DNA of 64,000 nucleotides from Martinezella multihospitum (GTDB taxonomy: Bacteria; Pseudomonadota; Alphaproteobacteria; Rhizobiales; Rhizobiaceae), in contig NZ_FMAG01000008.1 of assembly GCF_900094585.1 (NCBI RefSeq), positions 124,001 to 188,000 on the forward strand, read 5' to 3'. A model generated the notes under the pieces. The model saw nothing but the letters and a program-made list of their open reading frames with translations, did not search any database and was not told the DNA's origin. The position numbers were made by a program, and so were the translations under genes. Numbering within the stretch: the stretch's first letter is position 1; each line of letters opens with the position of its first letter. Below, one piece after another: positions 34,609 through 43,736 of the stretch.

Positions 34609-36060
34609 ATGTCATCCGCACCAATCCGGCTTGGCCAATTCGGCCTGCTGATCCTGCTTGCCGGGCAATTGCTGTTGCAGCTCGATTTTTCCATCATCAA
34701 TGTCGGCCTTGCCGCCATCTCCGCCTCGCTGCACGCCGGCGAGACCGAACTCGAACTTTTCGTCGCCGCCTATGGCGTCGCCTTCGCCGTCTGCCTGGCC
34801 ATGGGTGCGCGCCTTGGCGACAATTTCGGCCGCAGGCGCATGTTCGGCCTCGCCGTCCTGATGTTCTGCCTCGCTTCCCTGCTTTGCGGGGTGGCGACAT
34901 CGGTCGCCTTCCTCATCGTCGCCCGCGCGCTGCAGGGAATTGCGGCAGCGCTGATGGTGCCGCAGGTGCTGGCGACGATTCACGTCAGCCTGACCGGACG
35001 CGATCATGCCCGTGCCGTTTCGCTCTACAGCGCGATCGGCGGCATCGCCTTCATCGTCGGCCAGGTTCTCGGCGGCTTCCTGATCTCGGCTGATATTGCC
35101 GGCTCCGGCTGGCGCAGCATCTTTCTCATCAATCTGCCGATCTGCATCCTGATCCTGCTCAGCATGTGGCGGCATGTTCCCGAGACGCGTGGCCAAGGCA
35201 GGGTTCCGGTGGACTGGTCGGGCATGATCACGCTAGCGCTGCTGACGCTTTCGGTCCTGCTGCCGACCGCGCTCGGCCCGTCGCTCCACTGGAATTGGCT
35301 TTGCCTGCTCGGCTTCGTGCCGATCCTGCCGCTGGTGGCACTCCTTTGGCGCATCGAGCGCGCCAAGGAGATGCGCGGCGCCTTCCCGATCCTGCCGCCA
35401 TCACTCACGCGCATCTCCAGCATGCGGTTCGGAGGGCTGATCGCCATACTCTTTTTCACCTGCTGGAGCGGCTTCATGTTCGTCTTCGCGCTGACGCTGC
35501 AAGCAGGTGCCGGGCTGACACCGCTGCAATCGGGCAATGCCTTGATTGCACTCGGCGGCTCCTATTTCGTCTCGGCCGCTTTCGTCACGCCTCGCCTTGC
35601 AAACATACGCCGGGAACTCATGCTGGCGATGGGCTGCGTGATCCAGATGAGCGGGCTTGCGCTGCTCATCGTGACGCTCGAAACAGTCTGGCCGCAACCC
35701 GGCGTCATCAACCTTATTCCGTCCACCATTCTGATCGGCTTCGGCCAGGCGCTCATCGTCAACAGCTTCTACCGGCTCGGGCTGGCGGACGTGCCGCATG
35801 AACACGCCGGCGCCGGCAGCGCGATGCTCGCAACCATGCAGCAGGTATCGTTGGGTCTCGGACCGGCGATCCTGGGGGCCGTATTTGCCCAGGTGCTGCA
35901 ATATTCCAGCGCCTATCTCTCCGCCGGGGTCACGGCGATCGCCGTCGAGCTCGGGCTGATGGCCATCCTGCTGGCGGCCACGCTTCTACGGCTGGCGCGA
36001 CAGCGCAGCCGGCCTCAAGAAGCCGAGATCGACGACACTCTCATCGTCGCACCCGAGTGA
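34609..36060 (+). CDS. MFS drug:proton antiporter, DHA2 family
   Basis: The 483-residue protein has the DHA2 pattern: LQLDFSIINVGLAAIS (motif D1-like) in the first helix, the loop motif GARLGDNFGRRRMFG, the RALQGIAAALMVPQVLATI motif C region and many hydrophobic segments consistent with 14. GAGG precedes the ATG at 34609. It would export a toxic compound across the inner membrane. The regulator next door senses the substrate in such pairs. Confidence 0.9.
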   Translation: MSSAPIRLGQFGLLILLAGQLLLQLDFSIINVGLAAISASLHAGETELELFVAAYGVAFAVCLAMGARLGDNFGRRRMFGLAVLMFCLASLLCGVATSVAFLIVARALQGIAAALMVPQVLATIHVSLTGRDHARAVSLYSAIGGIAFIVGQVLGGFLISADIAGSGWRSIFLINLPICILILLSMWRHVPETRGQGRVPVDWSGMITLALLTLSVLLPTALGPSLHWNWLCLLGFVPILPLVALLWRIERAKEMRGAFPILPPSLTRISSMRFGGLIAILFFTCWSGFMFVFALTLQAGAGLTPLQSGNALIALGGSYFVSAAFVTPRLANIRRELMLAMGCVIQMSGLALLIVTLETVWPQPGVINLIPSTILIGFGQALIVNSFYRLGLADVPHEHAGAGSAMLATMQQVSLGLGPAILGAVFAQVLQYSSAYLSAGVTAIAVELGLMAILLAATLLRLARQRSRPQEAEIDDTLIVAPE

Positions 36061-36092
36061 TCGAACGATCAGGATCAGTTGGTCCCATAGCG

Positions 36093-36120
36093 AAGTCCGG
36101 CCTGTGACCAGGCCGGACTT
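36093..36120. terminator. Bidirectional hairpin terminator
   Basis: Perfect 12-base arms AAGTCCGGCCTG and CAGGCCGGACTT enclose TGAC in the gap between convergent genes. The A and T bases at the stem base give only a short tract on each strand. Position argues for termination from both sides. Confidence 0.75.
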
Positions 36121-36153
36121 GCAAACATGAACCTCGTCTTCGACCAGATGCCG

Positions 36154-37938
36154 TTATGCCGGCAACTGGAAGGCCCAATTGGCGATCAGCACGATGGCAA
36201 GGCCGCCGGCAAGCGCCAGATAGGGCAGAATGCCGGCTTTTCTCACACCCAAATCCTGACCGACAAGGCCCAGATCATCCATCGCACCGGCGGGGAACTT
36301 GCCGCCATCGCGAACATAATGCCTGTAGGCAAAGACCGGCAGGATCAGAGCTGCAAAGGCAAATCCGATCCAGAGCGCATTGGCATAACCCCAGACCTTC
36401 GCCCCCGCGCCAAGGAAAAGCGCGTTGACGAAAGCTAGGATGGTATTGAGGCCGATGAGCCAGGACGGTGCTTTCCACGGGCGCTCGACATGACCGGAGT
36501 CCATCCGGTGTATCCAGCCGGAATTGAGGTTGAGGAAGTTGAAAATGATGTATCCGACGTTGGAAACAGCGAGCACGAAGAAGTAGCCGCTGGTATCCGA
36601 CGCAATCGCCAGAAGCGAGAGGTTGAAGGCGAAGTCGGTCCACATCGCTCTCGTCGGAGCGCCGTTCTCGTTCACATGATCGAGATATTTCGGCAGCCAG
36701 CCGTCCTTGGAGCCCTGATAGAGCGTGCGCGAGGAGCCGGCCATCGCCGTCATGATGGCGAGGAACAGCGCCAGGATCATCAGGATGACGAGCAGCTGCG
36801 TGACGATGCGGCCGGCGCCGATCAGGCCGCCGAGCGCCTCGGCAACGCCGGTGCCGTCAACAATGCCCGGCGCCAGCATGCCGGCATGGCCGAGCACGCC
36901 CTGGAAGGCGAAAGGCACGAGGAAGAAGAAGATGCAGCAGGCAAGGCCTGAATAGAAGATCGCCTTGAAGGTGTCCGTCTTCGGGTTCTTCAGTTCCCGC
37001 GTATAGCAGACTGCAGTCTCGAAACCGTAGGTCGACCACGCGGCGATATAGAGGCCACCCAGAAAGAGCGTCCAGCCACCGTTGCTCCAAGTTCCGTCAG
37101 TGCCGGCATAGGCAGCGGTTGGCGGCACGAGGCCGGTGACATTGGATGAGACGATCTGGCCGCTGACGATCGGATAGACGCCGATGATGAGCAGCGGCAC
37201 CAGCACGATGATGGCAAGCCATTTCTGCACGCTCGCCGTCTCGGAGATGCCGCGATGCTGGATCGCAAAGATGATCAGCATCAGGATGCCGCCGATGAAG
37301 AAGGTGGCATTGATGTTGGCGGTTGCGAGGAAGGGAATAGTGAAGCTGAAAAGGGACCAATTACGAATGGCAGGCGTCAAAGCGGCAACGCCATCGGCAC
37401 TCAATAGCGCCTTGACGGCATCGTCGGGTGAGGTGCCGGCATGTGCCGCAATATATTCGGCAACACGCGGGCTGTCGGCGGCGATGGAGGTGGCGTGTGC
37501 GCTGATCCAGCTCAGCACAGCCTGCGAATCCGCCGCCGGAATGGGGAAGAAGGCATTGAGGATATAACCGGCTGCAATGGCACAGCCGAGCGACAGCACC
37601 GGCGACCAGGCAAACCAGTTGCACCAGACGGAAAGCGGCGCGATGAATTTCGAGTAACGCAGCCAAGCCGTCGCGCCGTAAACAGAAGCGCCGCCGGACT
37701 TGTTGCCGAACATGCCGGCGATTTCCGCATAGGTAAAAGACTGCAGGAACCCCATGACCATCGAAATGATCCACACGACGAAGGCGAGCTTGCCTGTCGT
37801 GCCGGCGATGCCGCCGATGGAGAAGAGAACAAGTGGCGGCACGCCCGCAGCCACCCAGAACGCGCCCTTCCAGTCCAGCGCGCGTATAAGCTTACCTTCG
37901 GTGCCGGCAGAAGCGCCGGCGTCCACGATATCCGTCAT
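36154..37938 (-). CDS. APC family permease, candidate methylated-amine importer
   Basis: The 594-residue membrane protein belongs to the amino acid-polyamine-organocation superfamily: GAFWVAAGVPPLVLFSIGGIAGTTGKLAFVVWIIS at the start, SFTYAEIAGMFGNKSGGASVYGATAWL, and YIAAWSTYGFETAVCYTRELKNPKTDTFKA. An extra loop region lies near residues 150-200. The ATG at 37938 is chosen because the upstream frame has no family features. It is divergent from tdm and opens the methylated-amine island, so trimethylamine, its oxide or methylamine is the likely cargo by context. Confidence 0.85.
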   Translation of the reverse strand: MTDIVDAGASAGTEGKLIRALDWKGAFWVAAGVPPLVLFSIGGIAGTTGKLAFVVWIISMVMGFLQSFTYAEIAGMFGNKSGGASVYGATAWLRYSKFIAPLSVWCNWFAWSPVLSLGCAIAAGYILNAFFPIPAADSQAVLSWISAHATSIAADSPRVAEYIAAHAGTSPDDAVKALLSADGVAALTPAIRNWSLFSFTIPFLATANINATFFIGGILMLIIFAIQHRGISETASVQKWLAIIVLVPLLIIGVYPIVSGQIVSSNVTGLVPPTAAYAGTDGTWSNGGWTLFLGGLYIAAWSTYGFETAVCYTRELKNPKTDTFKAIFYSGLACCIFFFLVPFAFQGVLGHAGMLAPGIVDGTGVAEALGGLIGAGRIVTQLLVILMILALFLAIMTAMAGSSRTLYQGSKDGWLPKYLDHVNENGAPTRAMWTDFAFNLSLLAIASDTSGYFFVLAVSNVGYIIFNFLNLNSGWIHRMDSGHVERPWKAPSWLIGLNTILAFVNALFLGAGAKVWGYANALWIGFAFAALILPVFAYRHYVRDGGKFPAGAMDDLGLVGQDLGVRKAGILPYLALAGGLAIVLIANWAFQLPA

Positions 37939-38080
37939 CGGTGATATTCCCCATTTTGTTCCGGACGTATCTCTCGTACGTCTCCCTGAACGTGCCTCCC
38001 ATGGCATTGCGGGGCTTGCTGGAGGTTTTCATGAGCCGAGTCTGCGCGCGGTTTCCAGATACATGCCCTTTATGCATAGT

Positions 38081-38092
38081 GAAGATATTTTC
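38081..38092. promoter_or_regulatory. GAA-N6-TTC dyad upstream of tdm
   Basis: GAAGATATTTTC is a 12-base imperfect dyad (GAA.ATAT.TTC) in the A/T-rich region between the permease and tdm genes, 88 bases before tdm. It resembles the GAA-N7-TTC sites before dmmD and mgsA. Confidence 0.35.
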
Positions 38093-38180
38093 TTTTTAGT
38101 CAATATCCCTTTACTTTCCGATGGCATTTTGTCAGCATGATTCCGGTGTCCTGACGGACGTCATTTCCCGAGAGGGCTTA

Positions 38181-40550
38181 ATGCGAGATCTCCACCCGCC
38201 AACCGCCGGAATACGGCCGATTTCGGCGAGCATCATTCGCTATCCGGGCATTCCGGCACTACCGAAAGATACCGAACGCTATCGCTGCAAAGGCGGCGGA
38301 TCGCTGGTCGTGCGCGTCGAGCCTGGCGATCGCATTACGCTGACAGACAGCGAGGGTGGCCAGGTCTGTGAACTCACCTTCATCGACGAAAAGGGCCGCT
38401 TTCAATCCGCAGGATTAGGGTCTACATTCACCGGCGAAGCAACGGGTCTGAAAGCTATCCTTTCCTCGGAAGATGAAAGCGCGGCTCGCGTTAGGGCGGC
38501 GCTGGAACGCTGCGGGGCGGACCTCGCATCCGCAGCGGCGCTTCGCCTCTTCGGAGCATCGTCGCCAGCGGGCAGCACGGCGGAATTCACCATCGCGACC
38601 AAAGGCCTGCTTGTCGCCTGTGCACCGGGAACAGCCATGTCGCCGGAGGCGCAGGATACGGCAACGCCCGTGGAAGTCAGGATACGCCGCACGACGATCC
38701 TGCGAGATTATGCTTCCGCGCTGCCTGAACCGCTTGCCGATCCGATCGAAGACATTCGCATCAAGGCTGCAACCGCCTCGGCCTATTTCGTTCGCGCCGG
38801 CGAATATATTCAGATCATCGATGTCTATGGCCGGCAATGCACCGACTTCCAGGCTTTTTCCGCCCGCAAAGTCGACAAGGGGCTCGATCTTGCGCTCGAT
38901 TCCACAGTGACTCGAACCCTGCTCGGCCGCAGCTATCCGGCTCCCGGCCTGCCGTCCAAGGCCTTTGACCGCGATTTCGAGCCGCTGGTGGAAATCGTCC
39001 AGGATACGGTCGGCCGCCATGACGCTTTCGCAACGGCCTGCAATTCCCGCTACTACGACGACATGGGCTATCCCGGCCATGTGAACTGCACCGACAATTT
39101 CAATGCGGCCCTAGCGCCCTACGGCATTGCCGGCCGAAAGGGCTGGGAGGCGCTCAACTATTTCTACAACACCAATGTCGATCACAATAACCAGCTCTAC
39201 CTCGACGAGCCCTGGTCCAGGCCGGGCGATTACGTCCTGATGCGCGCCCTGACGGATCTCGTCTGCGTCTCCTCATCCTGCCCCGATGATATCGATGCGG
39301 CCAACGGCTGGGATCCGACCGACATTCACGTGCGCACCTTTTCCGGCAAAGAAAAATTCACACGAGCGGTGGCCTATCGCATGACCCCTGACGCCGACCC
39401 CGAACTGACGCGGGAAACCGCGTTCCATCCGCGCCTCTCCGCCCTGACGCGCGACTACACCGAATATCGCGGCTTCTGGCTGCCGAACCGCTTTTCCGCG
39501 GAAGGGCCGGTCGAGGAATACTGGGCCTGTCGCGAACGCGCCGTCGTCATCGACCTTTCGCCGTTGCGCAAATTCGAGGTGACGGGTCCGGATGCCGAGG
39601 AACTGCTGCAATACTGCCTGACGCGCGACGTGCGCAAGCTCTCGACGGGTCAGGTCGTCTATTCCGCCATGTGCTACGAACACGGCGGCATGATCGACGA
39701 CGGCACGCTGTTTCGCCTCGGCGACAAGAATTTCCGCTGGATCGGCGGCGACGACTATAGCGGCATCTGGCTGCGCGAGCAGGCCGAGAAGAAGGGCTTC
39801 AAGGCCTGGGTCCGCTCCTCCACCGACCAGATGCACAACATCGCCCTGCAAGGCCCGAAGAGCCGCGATATCCTGAAGGAGATCATCTGGACGGCACCGC
39901 GTCAGCCGACGATCGGCGAGCTCGAATGGTTCCGCTTCACCGTCGGCCGCATCGGCCACTTCGAGGGCGCGCCGGTCGTCGTGTCGCGCACCGGCTATAC
40001 CGGCGAACTCGGCTACGAAATCTTCTGCCATCCGAAGGATGCGGCAGCCGTCTTCGATGCAGTCTGGAAAGCCGGCGAACCCTACGGTCTAAAGCCGATG
40101 GGCCTGGAGGCGCTTGATATGGTGCGCATAGAGGCCGGCCTGGTCTTTGCCCATCACGAATTCGACGATCAGACCGATCCTTTCGAGGCCGGTATCGGCT
40201 TCACGGTGCCATTGAAATCCAAGCAGGACGACTTCATCGGTCGCGAGGCGTTGCTCAGGCGAAAGGAAAATCCCCGTCACCTGATGGTCGGTCTCGATGT
40301 CGAGGCCAACGAGGCTGTGGGACATGGCGATTGCATCCATATCGGCCGCGCGCAGATCGGCGTCATCACCAGTGCCACACGCTCGCCGATCCTCGGCAAG
40401 ACCATTGCGCTTGCCCGCGTCGACGTCACGCATGCGGCTGTCGGCACCAAGGTCGAGATCGGCAAGCTCGATGGTCAGCAAAAGCGGCTTCCCGCCGTCA
40501 TCGTGCCCCTATCGCACTATGACCCGCAGAAGACGCGGCCGCGTTCCTAA
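38181..40550 (+). CDS. tdm: Trimethylamine N-oxide demethylase
   Basis: Tdm (TMAO demethylase/aldolase) converts trimethylamine N-oxide to dimethylamine and formaldehyde, which the tetrahydrofolate domain can capture. The 789-residue protein has the diagnostic order: DUF1989 at about 195-375, preceded by a related segment, then a GcvT-type folate-binding domain from about 410. Candidate metal ligands are Cys220 (GRQCTDF), Cys362 and Cys367 (CVSSSC). The GcvT part shows RTGYTGELGYEIF. The ATG at 38181 has GAGAGG upstream. It ends with a four-base convergent overlap with the PAS gene. Confidence 0.9.
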   Translation: MRDLHPPTAGIRPISASIIRYPGIPALPKDTERYRCKGGGSLVVRVEPGDRITLTDSEGGQVCELTFIDEKGRFQSAGLGSTFTGEATGLKAILSSEDESAARVRAALERCGADLASAAALRLFGASSPAGSTAEFTIATKGLLVACAPGTAMSPEAQDTATPVEVRIRRTTILRDYASALPEPLADPIEDIRIKAATASAYFVRAGEYIQIIDVYGRQCTDFQAFSARKVDKGLDLALDSTVTRTLLGRSYPAPGLPSKAFDRDFEPLVEIVQDTVGRHDAFATACNSRYYDDMGYPGHVNCTDNFNAALAPYGIAGRKGWEALNYFYNTNVDHNNQLYLDEPWSRPGDYVLMRALTDLVCVSSSCPDDIDAANGWDPTDIHVRTFSGKEKFTRAVAYRMTPDADPELTRETAFHPRLSALTRDYTEYRGFWLPNRFSAEGPVEEYWACRERAVVIDLSPLRKFEVTGPDAEELLQYCLTRDVRKLSTGQVVYSAMCYEHGGMIDDGTLFRLGDKNFRWIGGDDYSGIWLREQAEKKGFKAWVRSSTDQMHNIALQGPKSRDILKEIIWTAPRQPTIGELEWFRFTVGRIGHFEGAPVVVSRTGYTGELGYEIFCHPKDAAAVFDAVWKAGEPYGLKPMGLEALDMVRIEAGLVFAHHEFDDQTDPFEAGIGFTVPLKSKQDDFIGREALLRRKENPRHLMVGLDVEANEAVGHGDCIHIGRAQIGVITSATRSPILGKTIALARVDVTHAAVGTKVEIGKLDGQQKRLPAVIVPLSHYDPQKTRPRS

Positions 40551-41146
40551 TCCGATCTCTTTTGCGCACCCGAGATCGCGCGCGCGGCCTCTTCCGAGGA
40601 GTTTGCAAGCGTGCGCATCTCCGCTGCCAGCACGGCAAAGCCCGATCCAGCTGTTCCGGCTCTTGCAGCCTCAATGCCGGCGTTAACGGCGAGTAGCTTC
40701 AGATAGCGCAGCGACTGCAGGATCTCGTTGGTCTTCGATGCCGTGATCCGCATATCCGCGGTTTGATCGTCAAGCCTCTGATAGAGGGATTCGATGTTGA
40801 TAATGCTGCCTTCGAGATAAAGAAGCTCGCCGGCTTCATCCCAGACTCCTCCACCCGTCTCGGTCACCCAGATGAGATGTCCGTCACGGTGGCGTATGCG
40901 ATATTCCATCGTCCAGTCGGTGCGGTTTTCCAAGGCCCTGCCGACAAGCTCATCCATCATCGGAACGTCCTCCTCGTGCATGATGGAGGTGAAGGTCCGC
41001 AGGCGGTTACCGATGATTTCATCGGCAGGATAACCGAAGATGCGCGCGATGCCGTCGGTCATGTCGAGCATCGTATAGTTTTCGTCAGCGCGGCAACGAT
41101 AAAGAAAGCCGGCCATGCGGCTGAGAACGCTTGTTTGAAAATCCAT
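40547..41146 (-). CDS. Soluble PAS protein with chemoreceptor tip
   Basis: The 199-residue protein has a PAS domain (about 15-125: YRCRADENYTMLDMTDGIARIFGYPADEIIG, RHRDGHLIWV) and a C-terminal piece of a methyl-accepting chemotaxis signalling hairpin (LKLLAVNAGIEAARAGTAGSGFAVLAAEMRTLANSS). It has no membrane segment or HAMP domain and is far shorter than usual receptors. It may couple a cytosolic redox or ligand signal to CheA. It lies after the tmm terminator and overlaps the tdm end by four bases. The TTG at 41176 is an alternative start. Confidence 0.8.
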   Translation of the reverse strand: MDFQTSVLSRMAGFLYRCRADENYTMLDMTDGIARIFGYPADEIIGNRLRTFTSIMHEEDVPMMDELVGRALENRTDWTMEYRIRHRDGHLIWVTETGGGVWDEAGELLYLEGSIINIESLYQRLDDQTADMRITASKTNEILQSLRYLKLLAVNAGIEAARAGTAGSGFAVLAAEMRTLANSSEEAARAISGAQKRSD

Positions 41147-41206
41147 GGAAGCCGTGCCCGAAGAGAAAGTTGCCAATGAACTCGTTTCGTCTCAACACAT
41201 AAAAGT

Positions 41207-41238
41207 CCGGCAAGGGCGGCTCTTGCCTCCCTTGCCGG
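41207..41238 (-). terminator. Terminator downstream of tmm
   Basis: Perfect ten-base arms CCGGCAAGGG and CCCTTGCCGG enclose a 12-base loop; on the minus strand ACTTTTATG follows. It lies 23 bases after the tmm stop and should end the dmm-tmm transcript before the PAS gene. Confidence 0.75.
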
Positions 41239-41261
41239 TTAGGTGGGGAAGTGACCAGGGA

Positions 41262-42599
41262 TCAATTACGCAGATATTCCTCCATGGAATCATCAAGCGC
41301 GTCGACCCAAGGCGTATGGTGTGTCGGCGACATGGTGCCGGTCATCAGCGAGCGGTAGGCGTGGTCGCGGAAGCCCATGATGTTCTCGGCCTTGTGGTGC
41401 TCCCACTCCATGAAGGTCTTGTTGGTCCCTTCGATATCGAAGCTTGGATAATCCGTCTCGGCGAGCAGCTCCTTCACGTAGTCGCCCTGGTACCAGATCA
41501 TCTGCTCGGCATCTTCAAGTGTTTCTTCACGGGCGCGCCACTTGTCGAAGTTTGCCTGCAGTTCCGCTTCCGGCGGCAGTTTGATACGGCCCATGATGAC
41601 GTCGCGCGCCCACCAGGCCTGCACGTCGAACATGTTGAAGGTGTAGAACTGATCCTGCATGCCGATGTAGAAAAGCTGCGGATTCTTGTCGAAGACCACG
41701 CCCTTGTAGAGGTGGTCTGCCCAGAGGCGATTGGCCGTCTTCAGGCGGAGATCGTCCGGCAGGAATGGGAAGTGATGCTGGTAGCCGGTGCACAGGATCA
41801 GTGCATCGACTTCCTTGGAAGAGCCGTCGAGGAAATGGGCGGTCTTGTTTTCAAGGCGTGTCAGAAGCGGCCGTTCCTCGAAATTCTCGGGCCATTTGAA
41901 GCCCATCGGCTTGGAGCGATAGCTTGTCGTTACCGACCTCGCTCCGTATTTCCAGCATTGCGAGCCGATATCCTCGGCCGAATAGCTGCGACCGACCAGC
42001 AGCACGTCCTTGCCCTTGAACTCCAGCGCATCGCGGAAGTCGTGGGCGTGCATCACTCGACCGTTGAAGGTCTTTACCCCCTCGAAATAGGGCACATTCG
42101 GCGTCGAGAAATGACCCGAGGCAACGACGACATAGTCGAATTCCTCGTCATACATCCGGTCGTGGGTACGGTCGTGGGCGGTGACCGTAAACTTCTTCGT
42201 GGCATTGTCGAAATTGACCATCCGCACCGGCGTGCTGAAGCGCACCCATTTGCGCACGTCAGCCTTCTCGACGCGGCCCTTGATATAGTCCCAGAGCACG
42301 GCGCGCGGCGGGTAGGAGGCGATCGGCTTGCCGAAATGCTCTTCGAAGGAATAGTCGGCGAACTCCAGGCATTCCTTCGGGCCGTTCGACCAGAGATAGC
42401 GATACATGCTGCCATGGACCGGCTCGCCATACTCATCAAGGCCCGTGCGCCAGGTATAGTTCCAAAGACCGCCCCAATCCGCCTGCTTTTCAAAGCAGAC
42501 GACTTCAGGGATATCAGCTCCCTTCTTCGCTGCCGATTGAAAGGCCCTCAGCTGGGCAAGGCCCGAAGGGCCGGCACCGATAACGGCAACTCGTGTCAT
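41262..42599 (-). CDS. tmm: Trimethylamine monooxygenase (flavin-containing)
   Basis: Tmm is a bacterial flavin monooxygenase that oxidises trimethylamine to its N-oxide with NADPH and oxygen. The 445-residue protein has FAD motif GAGPSG at 8-13, the FMO fingerprint FNGRVMHAHDFR, the NADPH site VLLVGRSYSAEDIG and ILCTGYQHHFPF. MYRYLWSNGPKE carries the conserved asparagine of this group. Length is typical. It is the last gene of the dmmDABC transcript and sits beside tdm, so trimethylamine is the expected substrate. Other methylated amines may be oxidised too. Confidence 0.9.
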   Translation of the reverse strand: MTRVAVIGAGPSGLAQLRAFQSAAKKGADIPEVVCFEKQADWGGLWNYTWRTGLDEYGEPVHGSMYRYLWSNGPKECLEFADYSFEEHFGKPIASYPPRAVLWDYIKGRVEKADVRKWVRFSTPVRMVNFDNATKKFTVTAHDRTHDRMYDEEFDYVVVASGHFSTPNVPYFEGVKTFNGRVMHAHDFRDALEFKGKDVLLVGRSYSAEDIGSQCWKYGARSVTTSYRSKPMGFKWPENFEERPLLTRLENKTAHFLDGSSKEVDALILCTGYQHHFPFLPDDLRLKTANRLWADHLYKGVVFDKNPQLFYIGMQDQFYTFNMFDVQAWWARDVIMGRIKLPPEAELQANFDKWRAREETLEDAEQMIWYQGDYVKELLAETDYPSFDIEGTNKTFMEWEHHKAENIMGFRDHAYRSLMTGTMSPTHHTPWVDALDDSMEEYLRN

Positions 42600-42666
42600 G
42601 TGGCATTCCCCTTCCCGATTCTATCGAAGTTCTTATTGCATGCAGTTCCTGGCGCGATGCCCGGCA

Positions 42667-43707
42667 TCAATCCGGGAAGATGCCCGGGCTGGTCGGCGCT
42701 CCGTCGTCATATTGCGAAAGCCAGTCGATGGTGGTCTGGCGGAACCGTGTCAGCCCCTTGTAGTCGATGAGCTCGGGCGGCAGCGTTTTCAGCACGCGCG
42801 GGAAGCGCCGCCCCCATTTCGGCACGGTGACGAGCTCGTCCATGTTCATCAGGTAGCAACGGATGACGAAAAGAATGGCGTTCGAGCGCGGCAGACGCCA
42901 GAGGCTCTGCAATTCGACGCGCAGATGCACCTTCTCGCCAACATTCTCAGGCGTCACCGTGGTCCGGTCCGGACCCCATTTCGGATAGTTCTCCGGGCTG
43001 GTGTCAAGACGAGGATTGATCGTCATCGTCCAGTTGAACCGACGCGTCGGCTTACCCAGCTGCAGGTTCAACAGGAATTTCAGCGCCCGGTCGAAAACGC
43101 CGATCTGATGGGCAAGCGGCACCGGCCCGTGCCATTCCATGAAGTTCATGCCGATGTCGAAATCAAGCGACCAGTCGGCCTGGGTCGTCACCATGCCAGC
43201 ATCCATCCAGAGATTGCTGTCGCGCTGGTCGACGATGCAGAAATCGCCCTGCGCCTGGCGGGTGATGTATTCGAAGGGTTCGTAAGGCAAAGTCGACGCA
43301 TCGCCGAAGGTGAAGGTGTCGTCGATGCCAAGGGGACGGTTGATCCAGCGCCATTGATCGCCGTTCTTGGTGAGCGTGAAGTGCTCGGGATAGCCGGCAG
43401 CCTGCTCTTCCATCAAGAGTTCCAGCGTATCCCATTGCGCCGACATCATGTGCGGCAGCGCCTGGTAGCGCAAAGGATCTTCCTTCAGCACCAGCGCCCG
43501 GTCGTGCATCTCGGCGACGTAGTGCTCGTCGACGTCGATCAGGCTTTCGTAGATCGTATTCTTCTGCCCCTTCACATGCGGTTCCATGTTGACGGAATAC
43601 ATGTATTCGTCGCGATCGAAGGGAAACGGAAAGCGGCGGATGTTCTCCGGACTGTTGCGATAACTGAAATCGTCCCGGAACGTTTCGTGCTTGAAAGCGA
43701 TTGCCAT
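42667..43707 (-). CDS. dmmC: Dimethylamine monooxygenase, heme-dependent N-demethylase subunit (DUF3445)
   Basis: The 346-residue protein fits the DUF3445 heme-dependent oxidative N-demethylase family (PAS-fold heme enzymes), the catalytic part of dimethylamine monooxygenase that yields methylamine and formaldehyde. Visible blocks are FPFPFDRDEYMYSVNMEPH, HMMSAQWDTLELLMEEQAAGYPEHFTL, LGIDDTFTFGD and QSLWRLPRSNAILFVIRCYLM. The symbol follows the dmm D-A-B-C order seen here. It would receive electrons from the reductase 29 bases upstream. Confidence 0.88.
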   Translation of the reverse strand: MAIAFKHETFRDDFSYRNSPENIRRFPFPFDRDEYMYSVNMEPHVKGQKNTIYESLIDVDEHYVAEMHDRALVLKEDPLRYQALPHMMSAQWDTLELLMEEQAAGYPEHFTLTKNGDQWRWINRPLGIDDTFTFGDASTLPYEPFEYITRQAQGDFCIVDQRDSNLWMDAGMVTTQADWSLDFDIGMNFMEWHGPVPLAHQIGVFDRALKFLLNLQLGKPTRRFNWTMTINPRLDTSPENYPKWGPDRTTVTPENVGEKVHLRVELQSLWRLPRSNAILFVIRCYLMNMDELVTVPKWGRRFPRVLKTLPPELIDYKGLTRFRQTTIDWLSQYDDGAPTSPGIFPD

Positions 43708-43736
43708 GTCCGTTCTCCTGGGTATCGGCGGGATGC

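Noticed and set aside
38181..40550. DUF1989-GcvT fusion as an assembly artefact or novel fusion
   Set aside because: This domain order is the known layout of trimethylamine N-oxide demethylase, and the gene lies beside tmm.
41145..42770. Long open frame on the plus strand (541 codons) over tmm and dmmC
   Set aside because: It is antisense to the well-supported tmm gene, has no recognisable domain and reflects the lack of stops in high-GC antisense frames.
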